From Sphingopyxis macrogoltabida (lineage in GTDB: Bacteria; Pseudomonadota; Alphaproteobacteria; Sphingomonadales; Sphingomonadaceae): 64,000 bases of DNA. Where the stretch lies: the NCBI GenBank assembly GCA_003241685.1, contig QFPJ01000004.1, forward strand, positions 62,001 through 126,000. Direction: 5' to 3'. This document shows positions 47,018 through 56,808 of this stretch, piece after piece. Every line of letters starts with the position of its first letter. The first letter of the stretch is position 1. The notes beneath the pieces are model-generated. The model was not told the origin of the DNA and ran no database searches. It was given only the letters and a program-made list of their open reading frames with translations. The position numbers and the translations under genes are program-made.

Positions 47018-47422
47018 TTGGACGAGATGCTGGTCGACTGGAATGAATTCCGTGCGACGCGCACCCAGTTGGGCGCGGCGTTCGTGCGCATTCTCGGCTA
47101 TTTCCGCGAGGACGGCACCAAATCGGTCGCCGCGATCGAGGAAGCGATGCGCGCCCGCGACGCACGCGGTCTCGTCATGCCCGCGCACACGCTGAAGAGC
47201 GAGGCGCGCCAGTTCGGCGCCGAACGGCTGGGCGCACTGGCCGAGGATATCGAAATGTTCGGCCGCCACTGCGTCGAGGCGCAGGTCAGCCCCGAGGAAT
47301 ATCTGCCGCGCGTCGCGACGCTTGGCGCGCTGTTCGAGGAAACGCTGTCGACGCTGGAGCGCGAGGCGAACCCGCTGGTTCAGCGCCGCGGCGCATCATT
47401 CGGCCGCGCCGTCGGTTACTGA
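47018..47422 (+). CDS. Histidine phosphotransfer (HPt) domain protein
   Basis: 134 residues from TTG. A helical HPt domain with the phospho-accepting H57 in PAHTLKSEARQFG, then GAERLGALAEDIEMFGRHC. A stand-alone phosphorelay intermediate, partners unknown; no histidine kinase is adjacent. Confidence 0.85.
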   Translation: MDEMLVDWNEFRATRTQLGAAFVRILGYFREDGTKSVAAIEEAMRARDARGLVMPAHTLKSEARQFGAERLGALAEDIEMFGRHCVEAQVSPEEYLPRVATLGALFEETLSTLEREANPLVQRRGASFGRAVGY

Positions 47423-47436
47423 GCGGATATTTCAGG

Positions 47437-47518
47437 CGGCCCCGGCCCGCTCCCCCACCCGGCCTCCCTGACGATAGTAACCTGGGGAGGCCGGGTGGGG
47501 GAGCGGGCCGGGGCCGCT
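47437..47518. repeat. Palindromic repeat, copy 2 of the GGCCCGCTCCCCCACC family
   Basis: Left arm GGCGGCCCCGGCCCGCTCCC, then CCACCCGGCCTCCC, and right arm GGGGAGGCCGGGTGGGGGAG, then CGGGCCGGGGCC, form one long hairpin between the HPt and DUF418 genes. Same family as 11771-11880. Confidence 0.8.
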
Positions 47519-47525
47519 TCGGGAT

Positions 47526-48788
47526 TCAGCCCGAAACCGCCGCGCCCGCGTCTTTCCGCATCGGTTGCCGCGACCGGCGCGACAGGCTGCGCCACAGCCA
47601 TTCCAGCGGACCATAGCGATAACGGTCGAGCCAGGGTTTCGACCAGAGCAGCATCGCGGCCCACATGCCGAAGCAGAAGAGGTAGAGCGCGGCGCGCCCG
47701 ACGCTGCCGAACAGCCCCAGCCCATAGCCATAGAAGATCGTCGTCATCACGATCGAGGTGACCAGATAATTGGTGAAAGCCATGCGCCCCGTCGCGGCGA
47801 GCCGCGCGCGGACGGCATCGCTGGCGGCGGTCCGGATCAGCAGCATTATCAGCGCCGCCCAGCCCACCGTCATGATCGTGTCGAAGGGCACCGACAGCGC
47901 GATCGACGATCCGAAGGTCGCGGCGGCGCTGAACCCCGCCTGTTGCTGATAGAAAGCGAGCAGGGTCAGCGGCGGCACGCCGATCGCGAAGCCCGCGATC
48001 GCCCATTTGCGATAGCGCGCGGTGTCCCAGGCGCCCGTCAGCATGCCCGATTTGAACAGCGCCATGCCGACCAGCATCAGGCCCATGGTTTCCCACAGGA
48101 AGATGAAGAGATAGAAAAAGGGTTCGCCCGCCATCTCGCCGGTGCGGTGGCCGACGATGCTGGCATAGCTGCCGAGGTAAAGGGCGATTTCCCTGGCATA
48201 GACGGGCGTGTCCGGCCCCATGTCGGCGTTCATTTCCGCCAGCGTGCCCTGCATCGCCGCGACGGTTTCGGCGGGCAGGCGCCCGGCTTCGGCCAGCGAC
48301 AGCGTCATCCACAGGCTGCCCGGAATGGCGATGCCGATCAGGAAGAAGGGGATCGCCCACAGCAGCAGCGCCTTTACCGACAATCGGCGGAACAGGAACA
48401 GCAGCAGTCCGCACATCGCATAGAGGAACAGGATGTCGCCGAACCAGATCAGGTAGAAATGGAGCAGGCCGAAGATCGCGAGCCAGATCATGCGCGAATA
48501 ATGCGCCTCCGCCGCGCTGCGTCCGCCGGCGGCGGCGCTGTCGATCACCAGCAGCGTGCTGGCACCGAACAGCATCGAGAACAGCCCGCGCATCTTCGAA
48601 TCGACGAAAATGAAGTTGAAGAACCAGGTCGCCAGATCGATCGACGCCGGTGGCCCGCCCGCGGCCGGGTTGCCATAGGCGGGAAAGGGCAGGGCAAAGG
48701 CGACGATGTTCATCGCCAATATGCCCATCACGGCAACGCCGCGAATCGCATCGAGGCTTTCCAGCCGGGTGCCGCCCGCCATGGCCAT
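47526..48788 (-). CDS. DUF418 family membrane protein
   Basis: 420 residues with about ten membrane helices. The start RLESLDAIRGVAVMGILAMN and the C-terminal DUF418 block (GRMAFTNYLVTSIVMTTIFY) identify the family, related to acyltransferase-like membrane proteins of unknown role. Alternative GTG/ATG starts near 48782 are possible. Confidence 0.88.
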   Translation of the reverse strand: MAMAGGTRLESLDAIRGVAVMGILAMNIVAFALPFPAYGNPAAGGPPASIDLATWFFNFIFVDSKMRGLFSMLFGASTLLVIDSAAAGGRSAAEAHYSRMIWLAIFGLLHFYLIWFGDILFLYAMCGLLLFLFRRLSVKALLLWAIPFFLIGIAIPGSLWMTLSLAEAGRLPAETVAAMQGTLAEMNADMGPDTPVYAREIALYLGSYASIVGHRTGEMAGEPFFYLFIFLWETMGLMLVGMALFKSGMLTGAWDTARYRKWAIAGFAIGVPPLTLLAFYQQQAGFSAAATFGSSIALSVPFDTIMTVGWAALIMLLIRTAASDAVRARLAATGRMAFTNYLVTSIVMTTIFYGYGLGLFGSVGRAALYLFCFGMWAAMLLWSKPWLDRYRYGPLEWLWRSLSRRSRQPMRKDAGAAVSG

Positions 48789-48889
48789 ATCATCCCCCCT
48801 GCCGCCGCGTCGGCCCGTAATTACGCCGCGGCGGATGGCCGGTCCAGCGCGATTTCCAGTGGAGTCCGGCGGCGGCGTTCACTTTATAT

Positions 48890-48903
48890 TGACATTCATG
48901 TAA
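48890..48903. promoter_or_regulatory. Putative TetR operator before coq4
   Basis: TGACATTCATGTAA, identical to 12958-12971. With the preceding T it forms TTGACA (48889-48894), a perfect -35 box for a promoter reading toward coq4 (candidate -10 TATCGC near 48911). The operator thus overlaps the promoter. Confidence 0.6.
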
Positions 48904-48948
48904 GTAGTGCTATCGCTTCATGCAGCAGCCATTATCGAGAGACGATTC

Positions 48949-49773
48949 ATGACCGCCATCCCCCTGTCCCATCCCGATCGCACCGACACCGGCTTTCGCC
49001 CGCTGAAGGCCTGGCATCATTTCCGCAAGCTGATCGCCGACAAGGAGGACACCGAACAGGTGTTCCACATCATCGACGCGCTGCGCGACAATCGTTTCAC
49101 GCGCTCGGTCGAATCCTTCTTCGCGACGCCCGTGGGGGCAGAGGTGCTGGCCGAACGGCCCTATCTGCCGACCCTGCTCGACGATCATGACCGGCTGAAG
49201 CAGCTTCCCGAAGGGACGGTCGGCCGTATCTATGTCGATTTCATGGAGCGCGAAGGGCTGACCGCGCAGGGGCTGGTCGATGAATCGATGAAGTTTCGCG
49301 AAACCCAGCCGCGCTTCGACGACAAGATGGAAATCTTCGGCGACCGGCTGCGCGACACGCACGACCTGTCGCACATCCTGACCGGCTATGGCCGCGACGC
49401 GCTGGGCGAACAATGCGTGCTCGCCTTTTCCTACAGCCAGACGCCGAGCTGGGGGACCTTGTTCATCGCCTGGGCCGGCGCGCGCGAGATTCGCAAGGGC
49501 TTCGGCCGCCGCTATCCCATCTATGCCGCGGTGCGCGAGGGCCAGCGCAACGGCCGTGCCGCGCGGCATATCGCGCATCAGGATATCGAGGCGCTGCTCG
49601 CCGAACCGATCGAGGCGGCGCGGGCGCGTCTCGGCATCGCGACCCCGACCGTCTATCAGCGCGTTCATGCGATGATGCGCGCCGACGGCATCGACCCCTA
49701 TGACCTGCTGGGCACCAAGGCGGCCGAAGCCGCTGCCGCGCCGGAGCAGCCCGAATTCGCCCGGGCGGCCTGA
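48949..49773 (+). CDS. Coq4-family protein
   Basis: 274 residues. The zinc motif HDLSH (138-142) followed eleven residues later by E154 matches the HDxxH-x11-E signature of Coq4, which in eukaryotes scaffolds and acts in ubiquinone synthesis. Bacterial members may have other roles. GAGAG lies before the ATG at 48949; the in-frame sequence upstream is the promoter region. A DUF72 gene ends at the next base on the other strand. Confidence 0.88.
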   Translation: MTAIPLSHPDRTDTGFRPLKAWHHFRKLIADKEDTEQVFHIIDALRDNRFTRSVESFFATPVGAEVLAERPYLPTLLDDHDRLKQLPEGTVGRIYVDFMEREGLTAQGLVDESMKFRETQPRFDDKMEIFGDRLRDTHDLSHILTGYGRDALGEQCVLAFSYSQTPSWGTLFIAWAGAREIRKGFGRRYPIYAAVREGQRNGRAARHIAHQDIEALLAEPIEAARARLGIATPTVYQRVHAMMRADGIDPYDLLGTKAAEAAAAPEQPEFARAA

Positions 49774-50511
49774 TCAGCCGAGGCGCGCGATCAGCGCCTG
49801 TGCGGCGGCCGGGTTGCGGACTTTCGCGCCGGCGATGAAGAAGAGATAGACGTCGCGGCCGCCGCTGGCCCAGTCGCGGGCGCGCGCCGCCCACTGGTCG
49901 AGCGCGGCGTCGTCATAGCCGGTTTCGATATCGTCCCGGCTGCGTTGCAGCCGCGCATAGGCGAAATCGGCGGTCGCTTCGTCGATGCACGGAAATTCGT
50001 CGCTGTCGGCAAAGACGATCGCCATGTTGCGTTCGCGCGCCAGGTCGACGAAGGCGGGATCGCGAAAGCTTTCGTGCCGCACCTCGATCGCGTGGCGCAG
50101 CGGCAGGCCATCCTGCGTTTCGGGCAGCAGGTCCAGGAAGGCCGCGAAATCGTCGCGGTCGAATGTCTTGGTCGCCATGAACTGCCACAGGATCGGGCCG
50201 AGCCGGTCGCCGAGGCGGACCAAGCCTTGCGTCAGGAATTTCTCGACCGACGCTGCTCCCTCTGCCAGCAGCTTGCGGTTGGTCGCGAAGCGCGACGCCT
50301 TGACGCTGAATTGGAAGCCGTCGGGAACCGACGCCGCCCAATTGGCGAAACTTTCGGGCTTCTGGCTGCCATAATAGGTGCCGTTGATCTCGATCCCGGT
50401 CAGATGCTGGCCGGCATATTCGAGTTCGCGCTTCTGTGCGAGCCCGGCGGGGTAGAAGGGACCACGCCAGGGTTCGTAGGTCCAGCCGCCGATGCCGATG
50501 TGGATGGTCAT
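49774..50511 (-). CDS. DUF72 family protein
   Basis: 245 residues, TIM-barrel-like DUF72 protein: IHIGIGGWTYEPWRGPFYP at the start, GIEINGTYY, and the conserved EVRHESF block. Function unknown; members have no confirmed activity. Convergent with coq4 with no gap, so the two 3' ends share a boundary. Confidence 0.9.
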   Translation of the reverse strand: MTIHIGIGGWTYEPWRGPFYPAGLAQKRELEYAGQHLTGIEINGTYYGSQKPESFANWAASVPDGFQFSVKASRFATNRKLLAEGAASVEKFLTQGLVRLGDRLGPILWQFMATKTFDRDDFAAFLDLLPETQDGLPLRHAIEVRHESFRDPAFVDLARERNMAIVFADSDEFPCIDEATADFAYARLQRSRDDIETGYDDAALDQWAARARDWASGGRDVYLFFIAGAKVRNPAAAQALIARLG

Positions 50512-50541
50512 TGCCTTACCTCCTCGCGCCAGTCGTGGTTC

Positions 50542-50635
50542 GTCATCGCGCGGAGCCGCAGGCGACGAAGCAATCTGCGGCTATCGTCGTCAATGGACGA
50601 TCGCTGGAGATTGCGTCGCTACGCTCGCCATGACG
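50542..50635. repeat. Palindromic repeat family A, copy 3
   Basis: Left arm GTCATCGCGCGGAGCCGCAG...CAATCTGCGG and right arm TCGCTGGAGATTGCG...CTCGCCATGACG, between DUF72 and purL. Confidence 0.75.
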
Positions 50636-50637
50636 GC

Positions 50638-52893
50638 TCAGGCAAGCGCCGCGTCGGCGCCCATCAGGTTCGGGAAAAAGCCTTCATGCGCGTCGCGCAG
50701 TTCGGCGAGCGTCACCTGATGATCGCTGTCCTCCAGTTCGAAGACGATGCGGTCCTTGATCGTGCGGCCGACCGGGTCGACCGGCACGTCGGCGCGGTTC
50801 GCGGCGTCGAGGAAGTCGGCGAGGCAGGTGTCGCAGACCGTGACGAGATACAGGCCCTGATCTTCGCCGAAGAAGCTTTCGGCGACTCCGAAAGGCTGTT
50901 CCTCGCTGACCAGCACGCCGATGTCCGATTTCAGCGCCATTTCGGCCAGCGCCACCGCGATGCCGCCGTCCGACACGTCGTGGCATGCGGTGATCCAGCC
51001 CCGGTTGATGCTGGTGCGGATGAAATCGCCGGTGCGCTTTTCGGCGCGCAGGTCGACGGGCGGCGGCGGGCCTTCCTCGCGGCCGAGGATTTCGCGCAGC
51101 CATACCGACTGGCCGAGGTGGCCGGCGCGTTCGCCGACGGCGAGGACGATGTCGCCGGTGCGCTTGAAACCGATGCCGACCGCGCGGTTCAGATCGTCGA
51201 TGACCCCGACGCCGCCGATCGCCGGGGTGGGCAGGATCGCGCTGCCGCCGCCGGTGGCCTTGCTTTCGTTATAAAGGCTGACGTTGCCCGACACGATCGG
51301 ATAGTCGAGCGCGCGGCACGCCTGTGCCATGCCGTCGAGGCAGCCGGTGATCTGTCCCATGATCTCGGGCCGCTGCGGATTGGCGAAGTTCAGGCAGTTG
51401 GTGATCGCGAGCGGCGTCGCGCCGACCGCGCTGATGTTGCGCCAGGTTTCGGCGACCGCCTGCTTCCCGCCCTCGACGGGGTCGGCGTAGCAATAGCGCG
51501 GGGTGCAGTCGGTCGACATCGCGAGCGCGCGGTTGGTGCCGTGGATGCGGACGAGCGCGGCGTCGCCGCCCGTTTGCACCGTATCGGCGCCGACCTGGCT
51601 GTCATATTGTTCCCAGATCCAGCGGCGGCTGGCGATGTCGGGGGTGCCCATCAGCGTCTTGAGGTCGGCGGCGACGTCCTGCGTTTCGGGGACGTTCGTG
51701 AGTTCCGCTTGCTTCGGCGTGGGAACGTGCGGCCGGTCATAGAGCGGCGCGTCGTCGGCGAGGGGGGCGAGCGGGATGTCGCAGACGATCTCGCCTTCAT
51801 GCTCCAGCACCATGCGCCCCGTGTCGGTGACGGTGCCGATGACCGCGAAGTCGAGTTCCCATTTGTGGAAGATCGCCTTCGCAAACGCTTCCTTGCCGGG
51901 CTTCAGCACCATCAGCATGCGTTCCTGCGATTCGGACAGCATCATTTCATAGGCGCTCATGCCGGTTTCGCGCTGCGGCACATCGTCCATCCTGAGGTGC
52001 AGGCCGACGCCGCCCTTCGACGCCATTTCGACGGAGGAGGAGGTCAGGCCCGCGGCGCCCATGTCCTGAATCGCGACGATCGCGTCCGACGCCATCAGTT
52101 CGAGGCACGCCTCGATCAGCAGTTTTTCAGTGAAGGGATCGCCGACCTGCACCGTCGGGCGCTTTTCCTCGGCATCCTCGCCGAAATCGGCCGACGCCAT
52201 CGTCGCGCCGTGGATACCGTCGCGGCCGGTCTTCGAGCCGACATAGACAATCGGATTGCCGACGCCCGATGCGGCCGAATAGAAGATCTTGTCCTGTTCG
52301 GCGACGCCGACGGTCATCGCGTTGACCAGGATATTGCCGTCATAGGCCTTGTGGAAATTGACCTCGCCGCCGACCGTCGGCACGCCGACGCAATTGCCAT
52401 AGCCGCCGATGCCGTGGACGACGCCGGAGATGAGGTGCTTCATCTTCGGATGGTCGGGGCGGCCGAAGCGCAGCGCGTTAAGGTTCGCGACCGGGCGCGC
52501 GCCCATGGTGAAGACGTCGCGCAAAATGCCGCCGACGCCCGTCGCCGCGCCCTGATAGGGTTCGATGTAGCTCGGGTGGTTGTGGCTCTCCATCTTGAAG
52601 ATGGCGGCGAGCTTCTTGCCGTCCGGCCCTTCGCCGATGTCGATGACGCCGGCATTTTCACCGGGGCCGCAGATCACCCAGGGCGCTTCGGTGGGCAGTT
52701 TCTTGAGGTGGATGCGCGAGCTTTTATAGCTGCAATGTTCCGACCACATCACCGAGAAGATGCCGAGTTCGACAAGGTTCGGTTCGCGTCCCAGCGCGGC
52801 GAGGACGCGCTCATATTCTTCCGGAGACAGGCCATGGTCGGCGACGATCTCGGGGGTGATGACGGCGGCGGGCGCGGTTGCGGTCTGAGTCAT
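50638..52893 (-). CDS. purL: Phosphoribosylformylglycinamidine synthase subunit PurL
   Basis: 751 residues, the small-type PurL that works with PurQ and PurS in the fourth step of purine synthesis. [32 protein letters not shown], and [16 protein letters not shown] are diagnostic; the second half repeats the fold. PurQ/PurS are not within the window. Confidence 0.97.
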   Translation of the reverse strand: MTQTATAPAAVITPEIVADHGLSPEEYERVLAALGREPNLVELGIFSVMWSEHCSYKSSRIHLKKLPTEAPWVICGPGENAGVIDIGEGPDGKKLAAIFKMESHNHPSYIEPYQGAATGVGGILRDVFTMGARPVANLNALRFGRPDHPKMKHLISGVVHGIGGYGNCVGVPTVGGEVNFHKAYDGNILVNAMTVGVAEQDKIFYSAASGVGNPIVYVGSKTGRDGIHGATMASADFGEDAEEKRPTVQVGDPFTEKLLIEACLELMASDAIVAIQDMGAAGLTSSSVEMASKGGVGLHLRMDDVPQRETGMSAYEMMLSESQERMLMVLKPGKEAFAKAIFHKWELDFAVIGTVTDTGRMVLEHEGEIVCDIPLAPLADDAPLYDRPHVPTPKQAELTNVPETQDVAADLKTLMGTPDIASRRWIWEQYDSQVGADTVQTGGDAALVRIHGTNRALAMSTDCTPRYCYADPVEGGKQAVAETWRNISAVGATPLAITNCLNFANPQRPEIMGQITGCLDGMAQACRALDYPIVSGNVSLYNESKATGGGSAILPTPAIGGVGVIDDLNRAVGIGFKRTGDIVLAVGERAGHLGQSVWLREILGREEGPPPPVDLRAEKRTGDFIRTSINRGWITACHDVSDGGIAVALAEMALKSDIGVLVSEEQPFGVAESFFGEDQGLYLVTVCDTCLADFLDAANRADVPVDPVGRTIKDRIVFELEDSDHQVTLAELRDAHEGFFPNLMGADAALA

Positions 52894-52928
52894 GGCGCGC
52901 CTTTAGCTGCACAGGCGCAAAACGAACA

Positions 52929-52959
52929 GACCCCATGGCGCATTTTGCACCATGGGGTC
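52929..52959 (-). terminator. Hairpin between the secreted protein gene and purL
   Basis: GACCCCATGG (52929-52938) pairs with CCATGGGGTC (52950-52959) with further pairing of GCA/TGC inside. It is downstream of the minus-strand gene 52977-53270 and 36 bases before the purL start, so it may insulate the two. Confidence 0.5.
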
Positions 52960-52976
52960 GTCGTCGGAGAGGGGAA

Positions 52977-53270
52977 TCAGCGCGAGGCGAGGGCGGCCGG
53001 CTTTGCCAGCGGCTCGACGTCGCGCAGCGCGAAATTGACCTGCTGCGATCCGACGGTGCCGCGCACGCGGTGGGTGCCGATGCGGAGCTTGAACGGCTTG
53101 CCGCTCTTTTCCTCGACGCCCGAAATCATGCGATGGTCGCCGACCTGGGTGACGGTGTAGCTATAGACGCTGCCATCATATTCGAACCGCTTCGGCGCAA
53201 CCTCTTCGGCATGGGCGATCGCGGGTGCGACGGTTACCAGCGCGAGCGCGGGCAGGATGATCTTTTTCAT
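52977..53270 (-). CDS. Small secreted protein of unknown function
   Basis: 97 residues with a signal peptide (MKKIILPALALVTVAPAIAHA) and a beta-rich mature part (FEYDGSVYSYTVTQ, FKLRIGTHRVRGTVG). No family recognised. The ATG at 53270 starts the signal peptide; the longer upstream frame has no function. Confidence 0.7.
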   Translation of the reverse strand: MKKIILPALALVTVAPAIAHAEEVAPKRFEYDGSVYSYTVTQVGDHRMISGVEEKSGKPFKLRIGTHRVRGTVGSQQVNFALRDVEPLAKPAALASR

Positions 53271-53401
53271 GGTGCAAGTCCTTGTTTGGATGAACAAAAC
53301 TTGCCTTTAAGCCCCTCTTCTTGTGCAGTGCAGCATGACCGGATCACCGGGTGCCGGCAATTGCAAAAAACGGAATCGTGATTGCGCGCCCTGGCGCCGG
53401 G

Positions 53402-54058
53402 TCAGGCCCGCGAAACCGCCCGGCGGTCGGCGCCGGCCCAGGCGGCGACAAGGGCGATGACGGCATAGGCGGACAGCATCGTCACCGGGATTGCCAGCGA
53501 ATAGGCCGCCTGTTCGGGGCCGAACCAGTCGGCCGCCTGCGCGGCGGCGAGCAGCGCGGCGAGCGCCCACAGGCGGCGATTGCCCGATGGCGCCCGCGTC
53601 CGGCGCGCATAATAGGCCAGCGCCGCGGCGATCAGCAGCAGTTCCAGCGGCATGGCGATCGCGGGATGGTTCCAGAGGCCGAACCCCAGCATCGGCGGCG
53701 CGCCGAACAGCGTCAGGTCGGGGCGGTGGACGGCAAGGTCGATGAACCAGTGCGCCAGCACGACCAGCGCGGCGCCGACCGCCGCCGCGCGCCGCCGCGT
53801 CGCGGCCCAGACCAGCGCCGCGAAACCGCCCGCCCACAGCAAGGTGCCGAGCAGGCTGTGCGTATAGGGCATGCGATAGAGATCCATCGGGTTCATCGCG
53901 GTGATGCCGGGGACGATCCGCATCGCCTCGATCCCCGGAACGACCAGCAGCGCAAAGCCGATGTCGACAAGCTGGGCGCCGATGAACAGCGTTCCCAGCC
54001 CGGCGGCTTTGGGACGGGCTGCGGCGACCAGCGCCGGGGCGAAATGGCCGATGAACAT
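53402..54058 (-). CDS. Membrane protein, YdjM-like metal-dependent hydrolase
   Basis: 218 residues with six or so helices. HFAPAL at the start, MPYTHSLLGTLLW, and LVLAHWFIDLAVHRPDL resemble the histidine-bearing membrane motifs of the YdjM/PF04307 family. Activity is unproven. Confidence 0.65.
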   Translation of the reverse strand: MFIGHFAPALVAAARPKAAGLGTLFIGAQLVDIGFALLVVPGIEAMRIVPGITAMNPMDLYRMPYTHSLLGTLLWAGGFAALVWAATRRRAAAVGAALVVLAHWFIDLAVHRPDLTLFGAPPMLGFGLWNHPAIAMPLELLLIAAALAYYARRTRAPSGNRRLWALAALLAAAQAADWFGPEQAAYSLAIPVTMLSAYAVIALVAAWAGADRRAVSRA

Positions 54059-54141
54059 GGCGGCGATGCTATCGCGTCGGCGGGTGACGTCAAGTTCGAC
54101 CGCTCTTGACCATAGGGGGGCGAAGGGGCCAAAGCAGCAGC

Positions 54142-54405
54142 ATGACGGACAGCCCCGACGATGCCGCCGCGCCCGCGATTTCCGCGCTTTCGTTCGAAGC
54201 GGCGATGGCCGAACTCGAAACGATCGTGCGGCGCCTGGAAAGCGGCGACGTGAAGCTGGAGGAATCGGTGACGCTGTACGAGCGCGGCCACGCGCTGCGC
54301 CAGCATTGCGAGGCGCGGCTGGCGGCGGCGCAGGCGCGCATCGAACAGGTCAGCCTGAGCGCCGATGGCAAGCCGGCGGGAACCGCGCCCTTCGGCGAAG
54401 GCTGA
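54142..54405 (+). CDS. xseB: Exodeoxyribonuclease VII small subunit
   Basis: 87 residues. [20 protein letters not shown] and [19 protein letters not shown] are XseB signatures; the subunit forms the ExoVII single-strand DNase with XseA (not in the window). Overlaps the ispA start (TGATG). Preceding in-frame sequence lacks the family pattern, so the ATG at 54142 is used. Confidence 0.94.
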   Translation: MTDSPDDAAAPAISALSFEAAMAELETIVRRLESGDVKLEESVTLYERGHALRQHCEARLAAAQARIEQVSLSADGKPAGTAPFGEG

Positions 54406-55325
54406 TGGCCGGCACGCTGACCGACAGCGACGCGAGCGGCGCGCTGCTGGAGCAGGCGCTGGCCGAGGTCGGCGACGGCATCGACCGCCTGTTCGACCAT
54501 CTGCTGCCGATACCCGAAGACCCGCGGGCGCGGCTTTACGAAGCGATGCGCCATGCCGCGATCGGGGGCGGCAAGCGGCTGCGCCCGCTGCTCGTCCGCG
54601 CGGCGGGCGACCTTTTCCATGTCGACACGGCGCTCAGCCTGCGCGTCGGCGCGGCGGTGGAGGCGATGCACGTCTATTCGCTGATCCACGACGATCTGCC
54701 CTGCATGGACGACGACGATCTCAGGCGCGGCAAGCCGACGGTGCACCGCGCCTTCGACGAGGCGACGGCGGTGCTGGCGGGCGATTCGCTGCATGATCTC
54801 GCTTTCGAATGGCTGGCCGATCCCGCGACGCACGCCGACCCCTTCGTCCGCATCGAACTGGTCCAGGAACTGGCGCGCGCGTCGGGGCCGGCGGGTATGG
54901 CGGGCGGGCAGATGATGGATCTGGTCGCCGAAACCGCGACCTTCGACCTGCCGACGGTGACGCGGCTGCAACAGCTAAAGACCGGCGCGCTGATCGCCTT
55001 TTCGGTCGAGGCGGGCGCGATTCTGGGCCGCATTCCGGCGGAAGGGCGGCGGGCGCTGCGCGCCTATGCCCGCGACATCGGCCTCGCCTTCCAGATCGCC
55101 GACGACATCATGGATGTCGAGGGCGACGAGGCGCTGGCGGGCAAGGCGCTGCACAAGGACGCGGCGGCGGGCAAGGCGACGTTCGTCACCCTGATGGGGA
55201 TCGACCGGGCGCGCGAACAGGCACGGCTGCTGGTCGATCAGGCGGTCGCGCATCTCGCGGCTTTCGGCGGCGAGGCGGCGCTGCTGCGCGCGATCGCCCG
55301 CTATGTGGTGGAAAGGGATCATTGA
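54405..55325 (+). CDS. ispA: Farnesyl diphosphate synthase (polyprenyl synthetase)
   Basis: 306 residues. First Asp-rich motif DDLPCMDDDD with YSLIH before it, typical of short-chain (FPP/GPP) synthases, and second motif DDIMD; GGKRLRP near the N-terminus. Makes the C15 isoprenoid precursor for quinones and undecaprenyl lipids. Overlaps xseB on the left and coaD by one base on the right (TGATG). Confidence 0.95.
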   Translation: MAGTLTDSDASGALLEQALAEVGDGIDRLFDHLLPIPEDPRARLYEAMRHAAIGGGKRLRPLLVRAAGDLFHVDTALSLRVGAAVEAMHVYSLIHDDLPCMDDDDLRRGKPTVHRAFDEATAVLAGDSLHDLAFEWLADPATHADPFVRIELVQELARASGPAGMAGGQMMDLVAETATFDLPTVTRLQQLKTGALIAFSVEAGAILGRIPAEGRRALRAYARDIGLAFQIADDIMDVEGDEALAGKALHKDAAAGKATFVTLMGIDRAREQARLLVDQAVAHLAAFGGEAALLRAIARYVVERDH

Positions 55326-55831
55326 TGCGGGTGGGGGTTTATCCGGGCACGTTCGACCCGATCACATTGGGTCATATGGACATCATCCGGCGCGGTGCGA
55401 AGCTGGTCGACCGGCTGGTCATCGGCGTGACGACGAACATCACCAAATCGCCGATGTTCGACGATGACGAACGGCTGGACATGGTGCGGCGCGAAGTCGC
55501 CGGCATCGGCGGCGACATCCGCGTCGTCGGGTTCAACGCGCTGCTGATGGATTTTGCCGAACGCGAGGGCGCCAGCGTCATCGTGCGCGGGCTGCGCGCC
55601 GTCGCGGATTTCGAATATGAATATCAGATGGCGGGGATGAACCAGCAGCTTAACGACCGCATCGAAACGGTGTTCCTGATGGCCGACGTCGGGTTGCAGC
55701 CGATCGCGTCGCGGCTGGTGAAGGAAATCGCGATCTTCGGCGGCGATATCCACAAATTCGTCACGCCGGCGGTGCGCGAGGCGGTGGTCGCGCGCATCGC
55801 CGAGCGCGGGCTGCGGCAGGGCGAGAATTAG
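55325..55831 (+). CDS. coaD: Phosphopantetheine adenylyltransferase
   Basis: 168 residues. YPGTFDPITLGHMDII is the T/HxGH nucleotidyltransferase motif and RGLRAVADFEYEYQMAGMN the substrate region. Penultimate step of coenzyme A synthesis. Translationally coupled to ispA. Confidence 0.97.
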   Translation: MRVGVYPGTFDPITLGHMDIIRRGAKLVDRLVIGVTTNITKSPMFDDDERLDMVRREVAGIGGDIRVVGFNALLMDFAEREGASVIVRGLRAVADFEYEYQMAGMNQQLNDRIETVFLMADVGLQPIASRLVKEIAIFGGDIHKFVTPAVREAVVARIAERGLRQGEN

Positions 55832-55956
55832 GCGCCTCTATCGCAAGGCGATCATTGAGCGTTCAGATTTTTCCCGCTAGGGCGCGCCACACGGGGCGCA
55901 AAGCAGATTCACTTCTCCAGGTCCCCGACCCGGAATCACGACGAGGCCGATTCAGC

Positions 55957-56772
55957 ATGACATTCACCTTTCGCCCCCTGCTCCTGACGGTCATGGCGTT
56001 CGGCCTCGCGGCGCCAGCCATCGCGCAGGAAGTGCCCGCGCCGCCGCCGCCCAGCCCCACCGATGCACCCGCGCCCGTTCCCGACGAAACGCCGCCGTCC
56101 CCCGACGTGCCGCCGCTCGACGTGACGCCCCCGGCCGAGGCTCCGGCTGCCGACGGCACGACCGAAGTTGCCCCCGCCGCGCCCGAAATGCCGGCCGACC
56201 AATATATCGGCCAGCCCGAATATATGCTCAATATCGACCTTTCGACCGGCGGACGGGTGGTGGTGCAGCTCTATCCCAATGTCGCCCCCCAACATGTCGA
56301 ACGCATCAAGCAGCTGGCGCGCGCGGGCTTTTATGACGGGGTGAAGTTCCATCGCGTCATCGACGGCTTCATGGCCCAGACGGGCGATCCGACCGCGACC
56401 GGGCAGGGCGGCTCGCAGCTGCCCGACCTGAAGGCCGAATTCAACCCGACGCCGCACCTGCGCGGCACCGTGTCGATGGCGCGCGCGGAGAGCGAGGACA
56501 GCGCCAACAGCCAGTTCTTCATCATGTTCCAGCCGCGTTTCAGCCTCGACCGGCGCTATACCGCTTTCGGACGCGTCGTGTCGGGGATGCAATATGTCGA
56601 CGCGATCCATAAGGGCGAGCCGCCGGCGGTGATGTCGCGCATGGTGCAGGTGTCGGTCGCGGCCGACAACAAGCCGATGCCGCCCGCATCGATGCTGACC
56701 GAGGCGCCGCCCGCCCCGCCGCCCGCCGCCGAGATCACGCCGGACCAGCTGAACGCGCCGATCCGGCGGTAA
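55957..56772 (+). CDS. Secreted cyclophilin-type peptidylprolyl isomerase
   Basis: 271 residues: signal peptide (to about AIAQE), a long Pro/Ala-rich linker (about 25-85), then a cyclophilin domain (about 90-240, with FYDGVKFHRVIDGFMAQTGD and SQFFIMFQPRFSLDRRYTAF) and a Pro-rich tail. Assists folding of exported proteins in the periplasm. ATG at 55957 starts the signal peptide. Confidence 0.9.
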   Translation: MTFTFRPLLLTVMAFGLAAPAIAQEVPAPPPPSPTDAPAPVPDETPPSPDVPPLDVTPPAEAPAADGTTEVAPAAPEMPADQYIGQPEYMLNIDLSTGGRVVVQLYPNVAPQHVERIKQLARAGFYDGVKFHRVIDGFMAQTGDPTATGQGGSQLPDLKAEFNPTPHLRGTVSMARAESEDSANSQFFIMFQPRFSLDRRYTAFGRVVSGMQYVDAIHKGEPPAVMSRMVQVSVAADNKPMPPASMLTEAPPAPPPAAEITPDQLNAPIRR

Positions 56773-56808
56773 CGCCGCGCGCCGCGCGACCGGGACCGGC
56801 CATACAGC

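Noticed and set aside
49945..53160. Plus-strand open frame of 1071 codons opposite DUF72 and purL
   Set aside because: Antisense to purL and DUF72, with no family match and the Arg/Ala/Asp-rich composition of a shadow frame in high-GC DNA.
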